Source: Quercus robur
Lineage: Eukaryota > Streptophyta > Magnoliopsida > Fagales > Fagaceae
DNA: 64,000 bases
Direction: 5' to 3'
NCBI RefSeq assembly: GCF_932294415.1
Contig: NC_065535.1
Location: 82,171,862-82,235,861, forward strand
Part shown: positions 48,283 through 58,850 of the stretch, piece by piece
Numbering within the stretch: the first letter of the stretch is position 1
Layout: every line of letters starts with the position of its first letter
Notes under the pieces: model-generated
What the model was told of the DNA's origin: nothing
The model's input: only the letters and a program-made list of their open reading frames with translations
The model's database searches: none
Position numbers and translations under genes: made by a program

Positions 48283-48541
48283 TTCCTACAATTGACGATG
48301 AAACCTAAAACCGACGGGTTTGAAAGTATTGACGGGTATGGAAAGCCTAACAACAATGCATGGACGGAAATGTAACTTGACTATAGTATTAGAAGTACTT
48401 ACCACACTTAGCAGAGGAGAGGTGACGGTTGGTGTAATCAGTAGATTCTCGTCCTCGACGGATTGTTCTGACAAGGTTGACGGCTTCGCTCTAACAAACG
48501 ATTTCTGATTGAAAATTGAAGAAATGAGAGAGTGAGGCGCC

Positions 48542-48552
48542 TTATATATATA
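48542..48552 (-). promoter_or_regulatory. TATA box for the antisense gene
   Basis: Read on the minus strand: TATATATATAA, 260 bp upstream of the antisense ATG. The leader between them holds the 117-nt intron 48402-48286. This suggests an internal promoter pointing opposite to the LTR promoter. Confidence 0.55.
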
Positions 48553-48888
48553 GGAGATGCACGGAAGACGAAGCGACGCTTCGATCCTATACAATGGCCA
48601 TTCAGAGAGTGACACGTGGCATGCTTAATAAATGCTGACAACCTGTCAGTACGCGCCAACAGATTTGTACCCATCATGCAACCGTCAACTTGATGTGTCT
48701 TCCTCTGACGGGTTGATCCATCTAGAACCGTCATCCTATCTTGCATAAATCCGTCATCCAGTTGTGACTAAACTAGAAACCTTCTTTTGTTCCGCAGATT
48801 TCACTCCGTCATAAAATACCCGTCATACCCATACGTTAGAATCGTCACCCCATTGATCCTTTGACCTAAAAGGTGACGGACCATTGGG

Positions 48889-48902
48889 GTGAAGGGGGCA
48901 AC
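48889..48902 (+). promoter_or_regulatory. Polypurine tract of the gypsy element
   Basis: GTGAAGGGGGCAAC lies directly before the 3' LTR (48903). The purine run GAAGGGGG is the expected plus-strand primer. Confidence 0.75.
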
Positions 48903-49393
48903 TGAAGATGGTAAAATATAGAGCCTGATGGGCTTACCTTAATGGGCCTGACGGATCGGAGCTGCTGGGCCTGTATAAAGATGATCCCCTTCACTTTGAA
49001 GGCCCATTGCTGACAGACGTAGTAAGGGCCCATGATCCGAAGTCCATATCACTTAGAAAAGCCCCAAGATTCAAAAATGGAAATCCCTGCTCACCATGCT
49101 CAGAGGAATTTGTATTAGAGTCCCACATGGAAAAGATTTGGAAACCAAGAAGAAAAGTCAACCCTTTATCACTATAAAAGGCCTAACACCCTCAGAAATC
49201 GAGGTACGCTTTAATTGACCCTCTCTAACGCTCTAAGTAAAACAGAAGAATTCTAACTTGATCGTCGGAGAGCTTTTGGCCGGCACCACACCGATGCTCT
49301 CTGAAGGACTTCTTTCGATTGATTTTGTCGTGCAGGTTCGCTTCGAGTCGCGAGTACGGTGTGACCCATTGGTGACAATTTTCGACGTCATCA
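48903..49393 (+). repeat. 3' LTR of the gypsy element
   Basis: 491 bp. It retains TCACTATAAAAGG. The four other differences from the 5' LTR are two in TTGA[CCT/TCG]TCGG, one in CACCG[G/A]TGCT and one in GAGTC[T/G]CGAG. Confidence 0.95.
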
Positions 49394-49512
49394 TTACTTA
49401 TACTCTAGCCCCTCTAACTTGAAATCCTAGATCTGTCTCTGCCCACCACTATCTAATGTGACAATCAATGACTGATTGTTTGTCACTCTCATATAAACTT
49501 ACCACTTTTTCT

Positions 49513-49879
49513 TCACTACTCACAGTTTGTTACATCAAAATTTTCATAAAGTTATGATACAAAAAGGCGTGGTCATAGATATTTTTTGATAAATCCTCTG
49601 AATAGCTAGAAGTTATAAGTCTTGTGATACTCTTTACCATACTCTTGTAACTCAACTGGCTTACACCTTTTAGTGTTTCGAAAACATCCAAGATTTCACT
49701 ACTCACAGTTTGTTACATCAAAATTTTCGTAAAGTTATGATACAAAAAGGCGTGGTCATAGATATTTTTTGATAAAAATCCTCTGAATAGCTAGAAGTTA
49801 TAAGTCTTGTGATACTCTTTACCATACCCTTGTAACTCAACTGGCTTACACCTTTTAGTGTTTCCAAAATATCCAAGAT
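49513..49879. repeat. Tandem duplication, period 182 bp
   Basis: 49513-49694 and 49695-49879 are nearly identical (both start TCACTACTCACAGTTTGTTAC). They differ by only a handful of substitutions and a 2-bp indel. Non-coding. Confidence 0.9.
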
Positions 49880-50288
49880 TTTAATCCTCCATCTCTTGTT
49901 GCAACTATTGAATTAACAACCAAAAAAAAAAAAAAACCACCTTACAACTAAAGATGGAAATGCATTATAATAAGTTTAGGGAAAAAATCTCTATAGAATT
50001 CTCTCAAACTAATCTAAAATTTCTCCCCATGTAATAGGACTTTTGGGCCAAAGCCAAAAAACCTTAGATGATATTATATATTTATAAGATTTTAAAACTT
50101 GTTCCTGGGTGGACAAGAAATACACTCCTTCAACGACAAGGAGTACTATTTTATGTTTCATATAGAGTAGACAGTCCTTTCAGACCAAGAACATCCAAAC
50201 TAAGTTAAATTAGGAATTTGAAACAATTCCCAACTGATCTCCACCTTGATTCAAATTCCACAAAGCAAGAGTCACAAGCTAAGCCAAC
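49880..50288. other. Repeat-derived sequence without a gene
   Basis: The block CTCTATAGAATTCTCTCAAACTAATC...TTGGGCCAAAG (49987-50055) has a diverged counterpart at 51165-51240 (TCTTTATAGGGCTCTTTCAAACTAATC). The region is a mosaic of old dispersed repeats. Confidence 0.45.
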
Positions 50289-50291
50289 CAC

Positions 50292-50515
50292 TACAAAAAA
50301 AAATGTTCTATGGCCACGTTTTTAAAACGCGGCTATATGTCAAAAAAACGTGGCTATAGTCTATAGCCGCGCTTTTTTAGGCCACGTTTTCTAATGTGGC
50401 CTAAAACCTGTGACTATAAGACTGATGGGCCTATGGCCGCACTTTTTCAAACGCGGCCCAAGACCAGGACCTATAGCCACGTTTAAATAGCGGACTAAGG
50501 TTCTGGTCTTAGGCC
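50292..50515. mobile_element. CACTA-like element terminus with subterminal repeats
   Basis: CACTACAAAAAAAAA at 50292 matches the conserved end of CACTA (En/Spm) elements. It is followed by several copies in both orientations of a motif like TATAGCCGCGTTTT / AAAACGCGGCTATA, as in CACTA subterminal regions. The opposite terminus (TTTTTTGTAGTG) was not found, so this is a fragment. Confidence 0.55.
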
Positions 50516-50745
50516 TAAGGTTAACCTCTACAGGTGTGTCAAATGCAAATAAGATCCCAACCAAAAACAAAGTGCAAATCACCCTAAGCTACCTTCAAAT
50601 GAGCCAATAGAAACCAAATGCATTTAAAGATGGTGCTACAAGTTTGTCTATTGATCTTCTCCTAGTTTTTTTTTTTTTTTTTTTTTTTGACATTTTTCTC
50701 CCTATTACTAAGATCCATGAACCAATCAATAGAATATCAAAAGAG

Positions 50746-50944
50746 AACAAATTTAAACATCTAGGTAGCGAACCTTGTCTCCAAATAACAAATCCAAATG
50801 CCTAAGTAGCAAACCTTAGCTCTAAACAACAAAGTCAAACACCATGGTGGTGAATCTTGGCTTTGAAGAACAAATCCAAACGCCTAAGTAATGAATTTTG
50901 GCTCTGAAGAACAAATTCAAACATATCTAAGTAGTGAACCTAGG
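50746..50944. repeat. Minisatellite, period 41 bp, about 5 copies
   Basis: Units begin AACAAAT.CAAA...CTAAGTAG.GAA.CTT.GCTC. The first two start at 50746 and 50787. Copies are diverged. Non-coding. Confidence 0.8.
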
Positions 50945-52863
50945 ATATGATAATAGTTTGATTGTAAAAAAGATTACAAGCTTGAGAAAAATCTCCAAAG
51001 AAAATAATAAAATAAAGAATCTAAAAATAGACATAACCACACATAAGAGAACAACAAGAGGTTACATGATTTGGCAATAACCTATGTCCATGGAAATGAA
51101 TTCACTATGTATCAAAGATTACAAAATGTTTACACACTCAAAAAGCAATCACAAATTACAAAATCTTTATAGGGCTCTTTCAAACTAATCCAAAGTCTTT
51201 TCCCTCATGAGAGGACCTATGGACCAAAGTTCTAAAGCCTTATCCTTGGTGGACAATAAAATATTTCATCGACAATGAGTAATATTACTTATTTAATAAG
51301 GAATAGACTTTAACAATTTTGATAGGATTAAAGACTAATACTATACATCTCCATCAAATAACACTTGGGGACCAATATCTAGTTAGATGCTATGCTAAAG
51401 AGTGCAGTGGATTGTTTGCTTGTGCCTGTGCTATTTCAGGAGAACCCTTGTTGACAATCTTTCTAAACCTTGTCCCACATGATTCCTGTTTCCTAGCAAT
51501 GACCGCTAAACAAGAATTGTTCTTTCCAATTGCCGCATCCCAATTTAGTTCGATACTTTGTGGTGGGGGTGGAGTCCGGTGAAGTTTTTGCTCTTTGTCT
51601 AGTCGGTGTTTATGCTTTATATAATATCAGGTATATTCTTCGATAGCTCTATGGCGTAGAAATATGCTACATCTTAGATTTTTAATTTGCACCCACATGG
51701 AAAGTAGGGCAGCATTTTAGTGGGTGAGTGATGCAGCCTGACCATTTGAAATCCTTCACTTGAAATATGTGTGTTAATGATGCGCAAATGACAGAGAAAT
51801 TAATAATCATTTGTACATCATACACCAATCATTGATAGCTTAAAAAAGACGAGATGGAAATCTCACTCCCTTTAAAGAGATTCAAGCACTGTACAACTAA
51901 CAAAACTTACAAATTGGTGTAGCGGTATTATCATTTGACTTGTCTCTTCTAAGATGCAACAATTCGACTGACTTAAGTTAATTCTACACTAATAGCTTAA
52001 CCCAAAACTCCACCAAAAAGAAAACTTTTTTTTTGTGGGGGGCCAAAATCCCACTTACACTTTCTTTATTCAAACATCCTCAAATATGCATTATTGTGTT
52101 TGATGTAGAATGGACAACACAGACTTTCCTTAAACAAAAAGACTGTCAGAAATCAACATGCAAAAAGTTTGTAAGATATAATAGTATAAGCTAACACTGA
52201 ATTGCATAGAATTTGGTGACTTAAAGAGAATCGTTTGTGAGGATAAAAACCCATGCCTTATGACGATTACCTATGCTGCTTCTAGGGAAAATTCCTTTTT
52301 GTTTGAGTTTGGTTTAGTAAATTTTGCTACTTATGTTAATTTTTTGTTTTGTTGTGACTTTCAATTTAAAATTCATAATAAGGTCTTGTATTTTTTTGGG
52401 AGGTGTCCTAGAGTTTGTTGGATTTTATTTGTAATTTTTCTAATTTTTTTGGCAGTTTTCCTTATATATTTTCTAACATAATTTTTTTGCTTAACACAAA
52501 TTATTGCATTTTAGGCTCTCCTAGCCACCTTATATTTTCTTGTCTTATTTATATGCATTGTAACCTCCCAGGAAAATTTAACATTTCATTAATAAAAATT
52601 TCTTGTTGTCATAGATAATGATAACTAACCGTTGTAATTAACTGTTGGGGTGTATATTCTTGGAGTGTGGTTAGCCCATTATTGGCTTCGTAGGTGAAAA
52701 TATGTAATTATATCTGTATCACACACTATTGTCATGGTGAGGGAGTTTTTAAAATTGAAGATTGGGTGCTAGAATGCAAGCCACTATCTCTTCATATTGA
52801 AACTCCCACGCTTTTTCATTTACCAACCGACTTTATTCTGGATGAATAGCATAATTATAATAA
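50945..52863. other. Intergenic, repeat-derived sequence
   Basis: No gene recognised. A plus-strand frame at 51319-51582 and T-rich frames near 52260-52618 have no domain I can name. Confidence 0.4.
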
Positions 52864-54845
52864 CTAGTCGCTAACCCGTGCGATGCACGGGAAAACTATT
52901 TTGTATAAAGATGAAACATTAAATTACTTAATGAAAAATAGAAATCAAACTTAAGTTTAAAATAAAATGAAGAATTAAATCTTAAGAATTAATCAATATT
53001 TCCAATAAATTGAAAAAAAAAAAAAAAAACTTTAAAAAGTGTTTTTTGGTAAGCCTGGCAATAGAACAGGTTGATAACGAAAACAACAATAAATGAAATT
53101 TTCCAATAGTTAGAAGCACCAACAACGAACAGGCAAAAAAATTTCAAAATTTCAATTTCATACTCTAATTGAAAAGAATTATAAGAATTGTCGTAGCAGC
53201 ATAATTATTTTGACTCTAATCATCTCTCTGCAATAAATTTTTCCACAATACAATTAAGGACCAAAATGGGTTATGTATGAACTCCATATCCTATTCCAAA
53301 CCCAAAGATTCATCTAAACTACAATTCAATCAAATATAGAATACAAAACAGACACAAGTACCCTCTAATATAATTATTTACATAAAAAGAATTGGGTCGA
53401 AAAAAAAATCAGCACAATCTATTAAACAATAAAATTTCAATATAATCTTTGGAAAATATCTCTCCCATTGTCATCTTCATTGTTGTACATGATATGACAT
53501 GGCTTCAAACTGTTGGCAGGAGGAGTCAGATGTTCCAAAAGAAACTCATTTGTTAACTATGGTAAAACTCATTCGATTGTGAACTATAGTAATTCTCATT
53601 GCATGTAGCAAGTACTGTCAACAAACCACAAATTTACTCTATCTTAGCAAATAGAAAAAGAGGCTAAAGCAAGGAAAAAAGAAGAATGATTCATTTAAAG
53701 CTTTACGTAGGCATTTGAATTGATGTAAGTGCTATATAATGTCTCAATTGTAACCTTAATAGAGGACAACTCATTCAGCCCAGGAAAAAAGTTTTCAAAA
53801 TAAAAAGAGAGCAAAGAATGAAGCATTGAAAATATTAGTTTGAATACCAAGCCATTGCATTATTTGGCAGAAAATAAGAAAAAAGACTATTCAATGCATT
53901 GAATTAAATACCTTAGAAACAAAGTTCTACCAAGCACCTATCTAAATTTGAATGCTTGAAAGTTGAAAGTAACGTTGACAAACTACGCTTTGACGATAAG
54001 GCTTTCATTATAAAAAAAATTTGAAAAGAACAACAATCCATCATTCCATTATTTCTACATCAATTGAAAATCTGGCAATTGAAATCAAATCTACTGATTA
54101 AGTACATTGGCTATTTAGCAGAACTGACATCTAAGAGTTTCTTCATCCTTTAATGACTTGGCAAAACATATTTTTTTCCGATCATTGGGTACAAACAGAA
54201 TATTTTTTGTACAAACCATAAAGTGGCTACAAACTAATGCAAGAGTAAGCAAGGCATTTTATCAAACACATGGTGTGCACAAAATATTTCAATGCCTTAG
54301 TTATAAATTTTTGTTATTATAAAAATTAAAAATTAAAAAACAGAAAACAATAGCATGATTGTGAAGAAAAGAATTACCAATAGCAAACCACCAAAAAGAT
54401 ACAATTGTTTAGTGTTTTAATAACTCATGTCTATGTCCATTACTCATAGCTTTCTTTTCCCTGCAACCCATACCAACAATTTGCATTAAATAATCACAAC
54501 AGAAAATCTTCTATCATTAGTAAAATTTTCTCATAATTTCTATCTTAAATAGCTCTACCTTTTCACTTTGCTATTGCTGGGATTTGCAGACAGCTTCTAA
54601 ACTATATAGATTTGGTCTTTCGCTGTGCATAACAGAAAGCAGAAAATAATCCGTGGGTTACTAAAGGAGGAAATTGGAAAAGAAGCTGGGGTCTGCAACC
54701 AAACAAAGAATCAAATAAAACCCCTCAAAAATCAAGATGCTACTATTAAAGAAGATTCGGTCAAACTAAAATACAAAATAAATAGAGACTAAACATGAAA
54801 CCAAAGCTTGAGATAACCTAGAAACTTTAATTAAATCCCCAAAAA

Positions 54846-54869
54846 AATAATAATAATAATAATAATAAA
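54846..54869. repeat. (TAA)n microsatellite
   Basis: About eight ATA/TAA trinucleotide repeats, inside the Helitron. Confidence 0.8.
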
Positions 54870-55407
54870 GGTCTCATGTTAATACAAATAGAGCATAAAC
54901 TGAGAATTCTTACGGTGGAGGACATCAAATACCAAAACTACACAATTAAAAATTTGCTAAAAACCCCTTTTTAAGGGCGTTGAACCAAAGGCCAACCATT
55001 CAACCATAGCAACCCAAAAAACCAAAAGTAGATCAAACCGACAAAATTCCTCAATTTCACTCCCCCTTACAAATAACAGAACAGATAAGAGGGAAAACAA
55101 AACTTGAAAATTAAAGTGACATGATTAAGTTTAAAAGAACTAAAATTCACCTGCGATGAAAAAGGGATAAGTATAACAATGTAGAGTATGACAGAATTTT
55201 TAAAAGAAAAAATTCTTTAAATTTTAGTTCATACCCCTTTTAAATTTCAAAAGTGCTGTTTCCCTAACTGCCCAACACTATCATTACATCCCACGGGGAA
55301 TTCCATTAAGTTAAAGACATTTTTGCAATCCTTCCAAGAAAATCAAAGTGCTACCTATCAGCAGAACAATTAACAACAATAAGAATCCAAGTTGCAACCA
55401 ACATAAA

Positions 55408-55817
55408 TTTTAGGAAACTTGCATCAAATGCCAATAATTGTATTATTCTAACAAAAAGTCACATATCCAAGTCCAAAAATTTATTATAGCCGTTAGTAGC
55501 AACCCAAAGATAAGAAAAGAGACACCTATTAAATTGGGCTATAAAAAAAACATTTGATGATTGCTACAAAAATCATGAGCTAAAGCTGAAAGTTCAATCC
55601 AAAAGTCCGAAACTTTAGGAAACTTGCATCAAATACCAATAAGTGTATTATTCTAACAAAAAGTCACATATCCAAGTCCAAAAATTTATTATAGCCGTCA
55701 ATAGCAACCCAAAGATAAGAAAAGAGACACCTATTAAATTGGGCTATAAAAAAAACATTTGATGATTGCTACAAAAATCATGAGCTAAAGCTGAAAGTTC
55801 AATCCAAAAGTCCTCCA
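55408..55817. repeat. Tandem duplication, period 205 bp, inside the Helitron
   Basis: 55408-55612 and 55613-55817 are nearly identical (both contain TAGGAAACTTGCATCAAAT and GGGCTATAAAAAAAACATTT), with only a few substitutions. Non-coding. Confidence 0.9.
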
Positions 55818-57095
55818 TAAAATAGGAATAGAGTATGGAAAAAACAAATAGATGAAGTCTGACTTATCTCTAATTCCAACAATACGGTAACAATGCCATA
55901 CAAACATATTTTGCAGCAACTTTAAATGAGAATGAATTTCATTATTACAACATGGTAAGAAAAAAAAAAGATTTCAATTTCATTGAGACATTCTGTCAAA
56001 CACTTAGGGTGATGGGGAGGATTTTAACAAAATAGACATAAAATTTTTACCAAACCTTTAATTTTCATTGATTCTAATTTCTCTGGGTCATTTTGTCAAA
56101 CACTTAGGGTTGGCTTATTTTCACAAAGGATACCGATTCTTACATCATTCTCTCAACCATTATACCAGCAAAAACATGAGAAAGAGAGAATTACAGAGAG
56201 AAAAAGCAAGAAAGCTGGTGAATTTGTCAAACAAAATTGGATTTTGAATAACATATGGAAGACTTTGTATGTTTTGAATAAAAGGAAGATCGATTTGTTC
56301 CAGAAGACAATTTACGATGTCGTTGGGTTCTTTGGATTATGCCCGTTTAGAGAGGAAAAGGGGTATGAACTAAAATTCCTAACTTGACAACAAACCATAA
56401 TTGAAGAGAATATTAGAAAAAGAAATTAGTACCTTTGCTGTGATGAAATTAGAGTATTCCACTTCATCTCTGCAAAGAAACTAAATGATTTAAATCCAAA
56501 GAGATGAATTTTTTTTTTTAAACGAAAACATTTAATCAATCACATCAGAATCCTGTTTTCTAAGCCCTAATTTCTGAATTTAAATCTAGAACCAAAGCCA
56601 ACTGAAATTATAAATTTTGAAAACGTATAACAAAAAATCAAAGAAAGAATGGGAACCCATCGGTGGAGGAATTTTTTTTATCAGAGAAAGAGTAGGAACC
56701 CATCAGCAGCGGTGTTTATGGGCGGAGGAGAATTACCTTTTGAGAGGAAGTAGGCCACGACCCAAAAATCAAAGAGAATTGCTATCTCTGTCTCGGCGTT
56801 TCGCGGCTCTGTGTTTTTTTTTTTTTGGATGCGGCGGTTCTGTTTTTTTTGTAGAATAGAATCTGTCTGGGGTAGCAGAGCCACAGGTAGAAGAGGAGTG
56901 GGGGGAACGATAGAGAGAGATACATTTGCGTTTGAGGGAGAGAAATAGGTTTTATCGGGTTTGTTTTTGGAGAAATAGTTATTGGGTCAGAAAAGGGTTT
57001 TACTTTTTTTTTAATAATCTTTTTTTTTTTTAAATAATGCTGATGTGGAAAAATGTGGGAGCTCTAAAAGTTTCGGTTTTATATATATATATAGA

Positions 57096-57702
57096 TAATA
57101 ATAAAATTATTCTATTTATCAATTAATATTAAAATTCACCAACAAATTTTTTTTATTAACTGATCATAAGGATAGTTTTATAATTTCTTCTTCAAGTTTG
57201 CTTCCAAGAATCAATGTGTCAATTGTTGGTTGCTATAGCTTCTTAAGGAACAAAAGCCCTTTATTCTCCCATAAAATTTCTACTTTATACTTTTCTTTTT
57301 TTTAATACAAGATAAAAATTCTACTATAATCTAATTTAAGTGTATATGTATGTGAAGATCCTTCCTAAAGACTTAAACCCCAGCCCTTACCCCCCACACC
57401 CCACAAGCACTTATACTTGTAGAGTGACCATCGCACTAAGAATGTGCGGTGATTACTTTATACTCTTTCAATTATAGTATATCATGTGTCAAAACTTATT
57501 TTTTTTCTTTTATACTTTAGTTGCTTAATAAGATTAAAAAAATGAATATATAGTAAGCTATAATTGGTGGATTGTAAAGTAGAATATCTAAGTATATTGA
57601 GACAAAAAAAAAAAAAATTCATTCTTGTTAGGTATATATATAGGCCTAAGTCCAATAAAGCCTATCATATTATGTTGCTATAGTCCAATAATTATAAGAT
57701 TT
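57096..57702. other. AT-rich spacer
   Basis: Nothing recognised. Confidence 0.4.
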
Positions 57703-57711
57703 TATTTTATT

Positions 57712-58850
57712 GGCCAAAATGGGAAATTAACCCTGTTTGCCAAACAATATAATTAGTAGGCACTGTTTTCAAATTATATTTTTTACTAACATCTCGAGTC
57801 TAAGAGGCTCGATTTTGGGTTATAAATCAAGTCTTTAAGGGTCGGTTTTCATATTCCGATCGGGTCTAAGTTGGTACTTTTTCCACGTGGTGACCACTTA
57901 GAAATCGAGTCTCTAAGACTCGATTTATATCTATATATCATTTACAATAAAAAGAAAAGATTTTGGCCTTTACACCTTCTCACCTTAACAACAAAGAAAA
58001 TATTATTTTCGACGACAACAACAACAACAACCACAATGACAACAACAATGATTCCATCGACTTCTTTGAGTTCTTTAGTGGCCTCAGTTACTCTGAAAAT
58101 ATGTGTTCAGCAGAGAAAAAAAAAAGGGTTGTAGTGAGATCAGGGTGGGTGGCTTCAGATCGGCGTGGGACCATGGGTGGGTGGGTTTCAAGTCGGCGTG
58201 GGTGGCTTTAGCTCAGCGTGGGCCGTGGGGCCGATACGCTCTCGCGGGTGGGTTCGCCGTTGGGACCATGGGTGAGTGGGTTCGCCACGTCTCGGATCTC
58301 GCAGTGTCATCCTACGTACAGAGGAGGAGGAGGAGAGCTTGGCCGACGACGACGAGGACGAGGAATTGTGGCAGACTTGGCGGAGAGCTTCGACAAGCTT
58401 TGCTCCAATTCAGATCTCCATCTAATCATCTCGGGTTTTAGATCCAATCCCGGATCTCGCGTCTCAGTTTTTCTATGCTTCGTTCGCTTCAACTCTTCTT
58501 CTTTGAGATCGTAGACTCCATTGAAATCCGGGTTTGAGATCGCTTCAACTCTCTCTGATGATTTGGGTTTTCTTAAATTTTTTTTTGGGTGGATGGCTTG
58601 TACATGACTTAGACTTAAAATTTTTTTTGGCTTATAAATCAAGTCTTAGAAACTCGATTTCCAGGTGGTCGCCACGTGGAAAAAATGTCACATCAGACGT
58701 GATCAGACCATGAAAATCGAGTCTTTGAAACTCAATTTATAGGCCCTAAATCGAGTCTCTTAGACTCGAGATGCTAGTAAAAAATATAATTTGAAAACAG
58801 TGCCTACAATTATATTGTTTGGCAAACAAGATTAATTTCCCATTTTGGCC
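57712..58850. mobile_element. Mutator-like element with long TIRs and GC-rich interior (possible Pack-MULE)
   Basis: 1139 bp opening GGCCAAAATGGGAAATTAA and closing with its complement. Inverted arms of about 200-230 bp each contain CGAGTCT[A/T]AGA..CTCGA blocks. Flanks TATTTTATT (57703-57711) and GATTTTATT (58851-58859) match at 8 of 9 positions, a MULE-sized target duplication. Between the arms lies GC-rich, gene-like sequence (57990-58560). It includes an in-frame stretch with poly-Asn and DSIDFFEFFSGLSYSENMCSAE, and a second with DLAESFDKLCSNSD. Neither belongs to a transposase. The likely reading is capture of host gene fragments. No donor gene can be named. Confidence 0.72.
57963..58211 (+). 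pseudogene. Putative captured gene fragment inside the MULE
   Basis: An 82-codon frame with an acidic, Asn-rich N-terminus (DDNNNNNHNDNNND) followed by SIDFFEFFSGLSYSENMCSAEKKK, then low-complexity Gly/Trp/Arg sequence from G-rich repeats (GTGGGTGGG). The FEFF...CSAE part looks like real protein sequence, but I cannot assign a family. The later part looks like non-coding sequence. Probably a chimeric or truncated capture. Confidence 0.35.

Larger units (their letters stand above)
39075..49393 (+). mobile_element. Ty3/gypsy LTR retrotransposon, Tat-type, nearly intact
   Basis: 10,319 bp with 491-bp LTRs at both ends and TTACT at 39070-39074 and 49394-49398 (perfect 5-bp target duplication). 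Order: LTR, primer site, gag-pol (protease, RT, degenerate RNase H, second RNase H, integrase), a minisatellite spacer, an antisense multi-exon gene, polypurine tract, LTR. Integrase after RT gives Ty3/gypsy. The dual RNase H and the antisense gene between pol and the 3' LTR are features known from the Tat/Ogre/Grande group. The LTRs differ at 5 sites of 491 (about 1%), so insertion is recent. Two lesions are visible in pol: an in-frame TGA and an Asp-to-Asn change at the integrase active site. Confidence 0.96.
38762..49441. mobile_element. Small hAT-like element split by the gypsy insertion
   Basis: Flanks CCCACCAC at 38754-38761 and 49442-49449 form a perfect 8-bp duplication. Left end CAAGAACGGACCCAAGG and right end CCTAGATCTGTCTCTG are degenerate inverted repeats (9 of the first 16 positions match). 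Once the gypsy element and one TTACT copy are subtracted, about 356 bp of non-coding sequence remains, rich in C/G blocks near the ends, in the style of the element at 35018-35679. Inference: a non-autonomous hAT element that later served as target for the retrotransposon. Confidence 0.6.
52864..57095 (-). mobile_element. Non-autonomous Helitron
   Basis: On the minus strand the element starts TCTATATATATATATAAAAC (5' TC at 57095) and ends with the 17-nt hairpin CCCGTGCATCGCACGGG, TTAGCGA, then CTAG (52864). It is followed by T at 52863 and preceded by A on the same strand at 57096, the A/T host dinucleotide expected for Helitron insertion. 4232 bp with no RepHel ORF, so it must rely on enzymes supplied elsewhere. 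Interior is AT-rich with a 205-bp tandem duplication. The part near its 5' end (56640-56900) is GC-richer and could be captured sequence. The 5' limit is less certain than the 3' limit. Confidence 0.68.

Noticed and set aside
50746-50944. Possible CRISPR-like array (regular 41-bp units)
   Set aside because: Units are contiguous diverged tandem repeats without unique spacers, in a plant genome. It is a minisatellite.
51319-51582. 87-codon ORF in intergenic repeat sequence
   Set aside because: No family recognised, and the region is a mosaic of old repeats.
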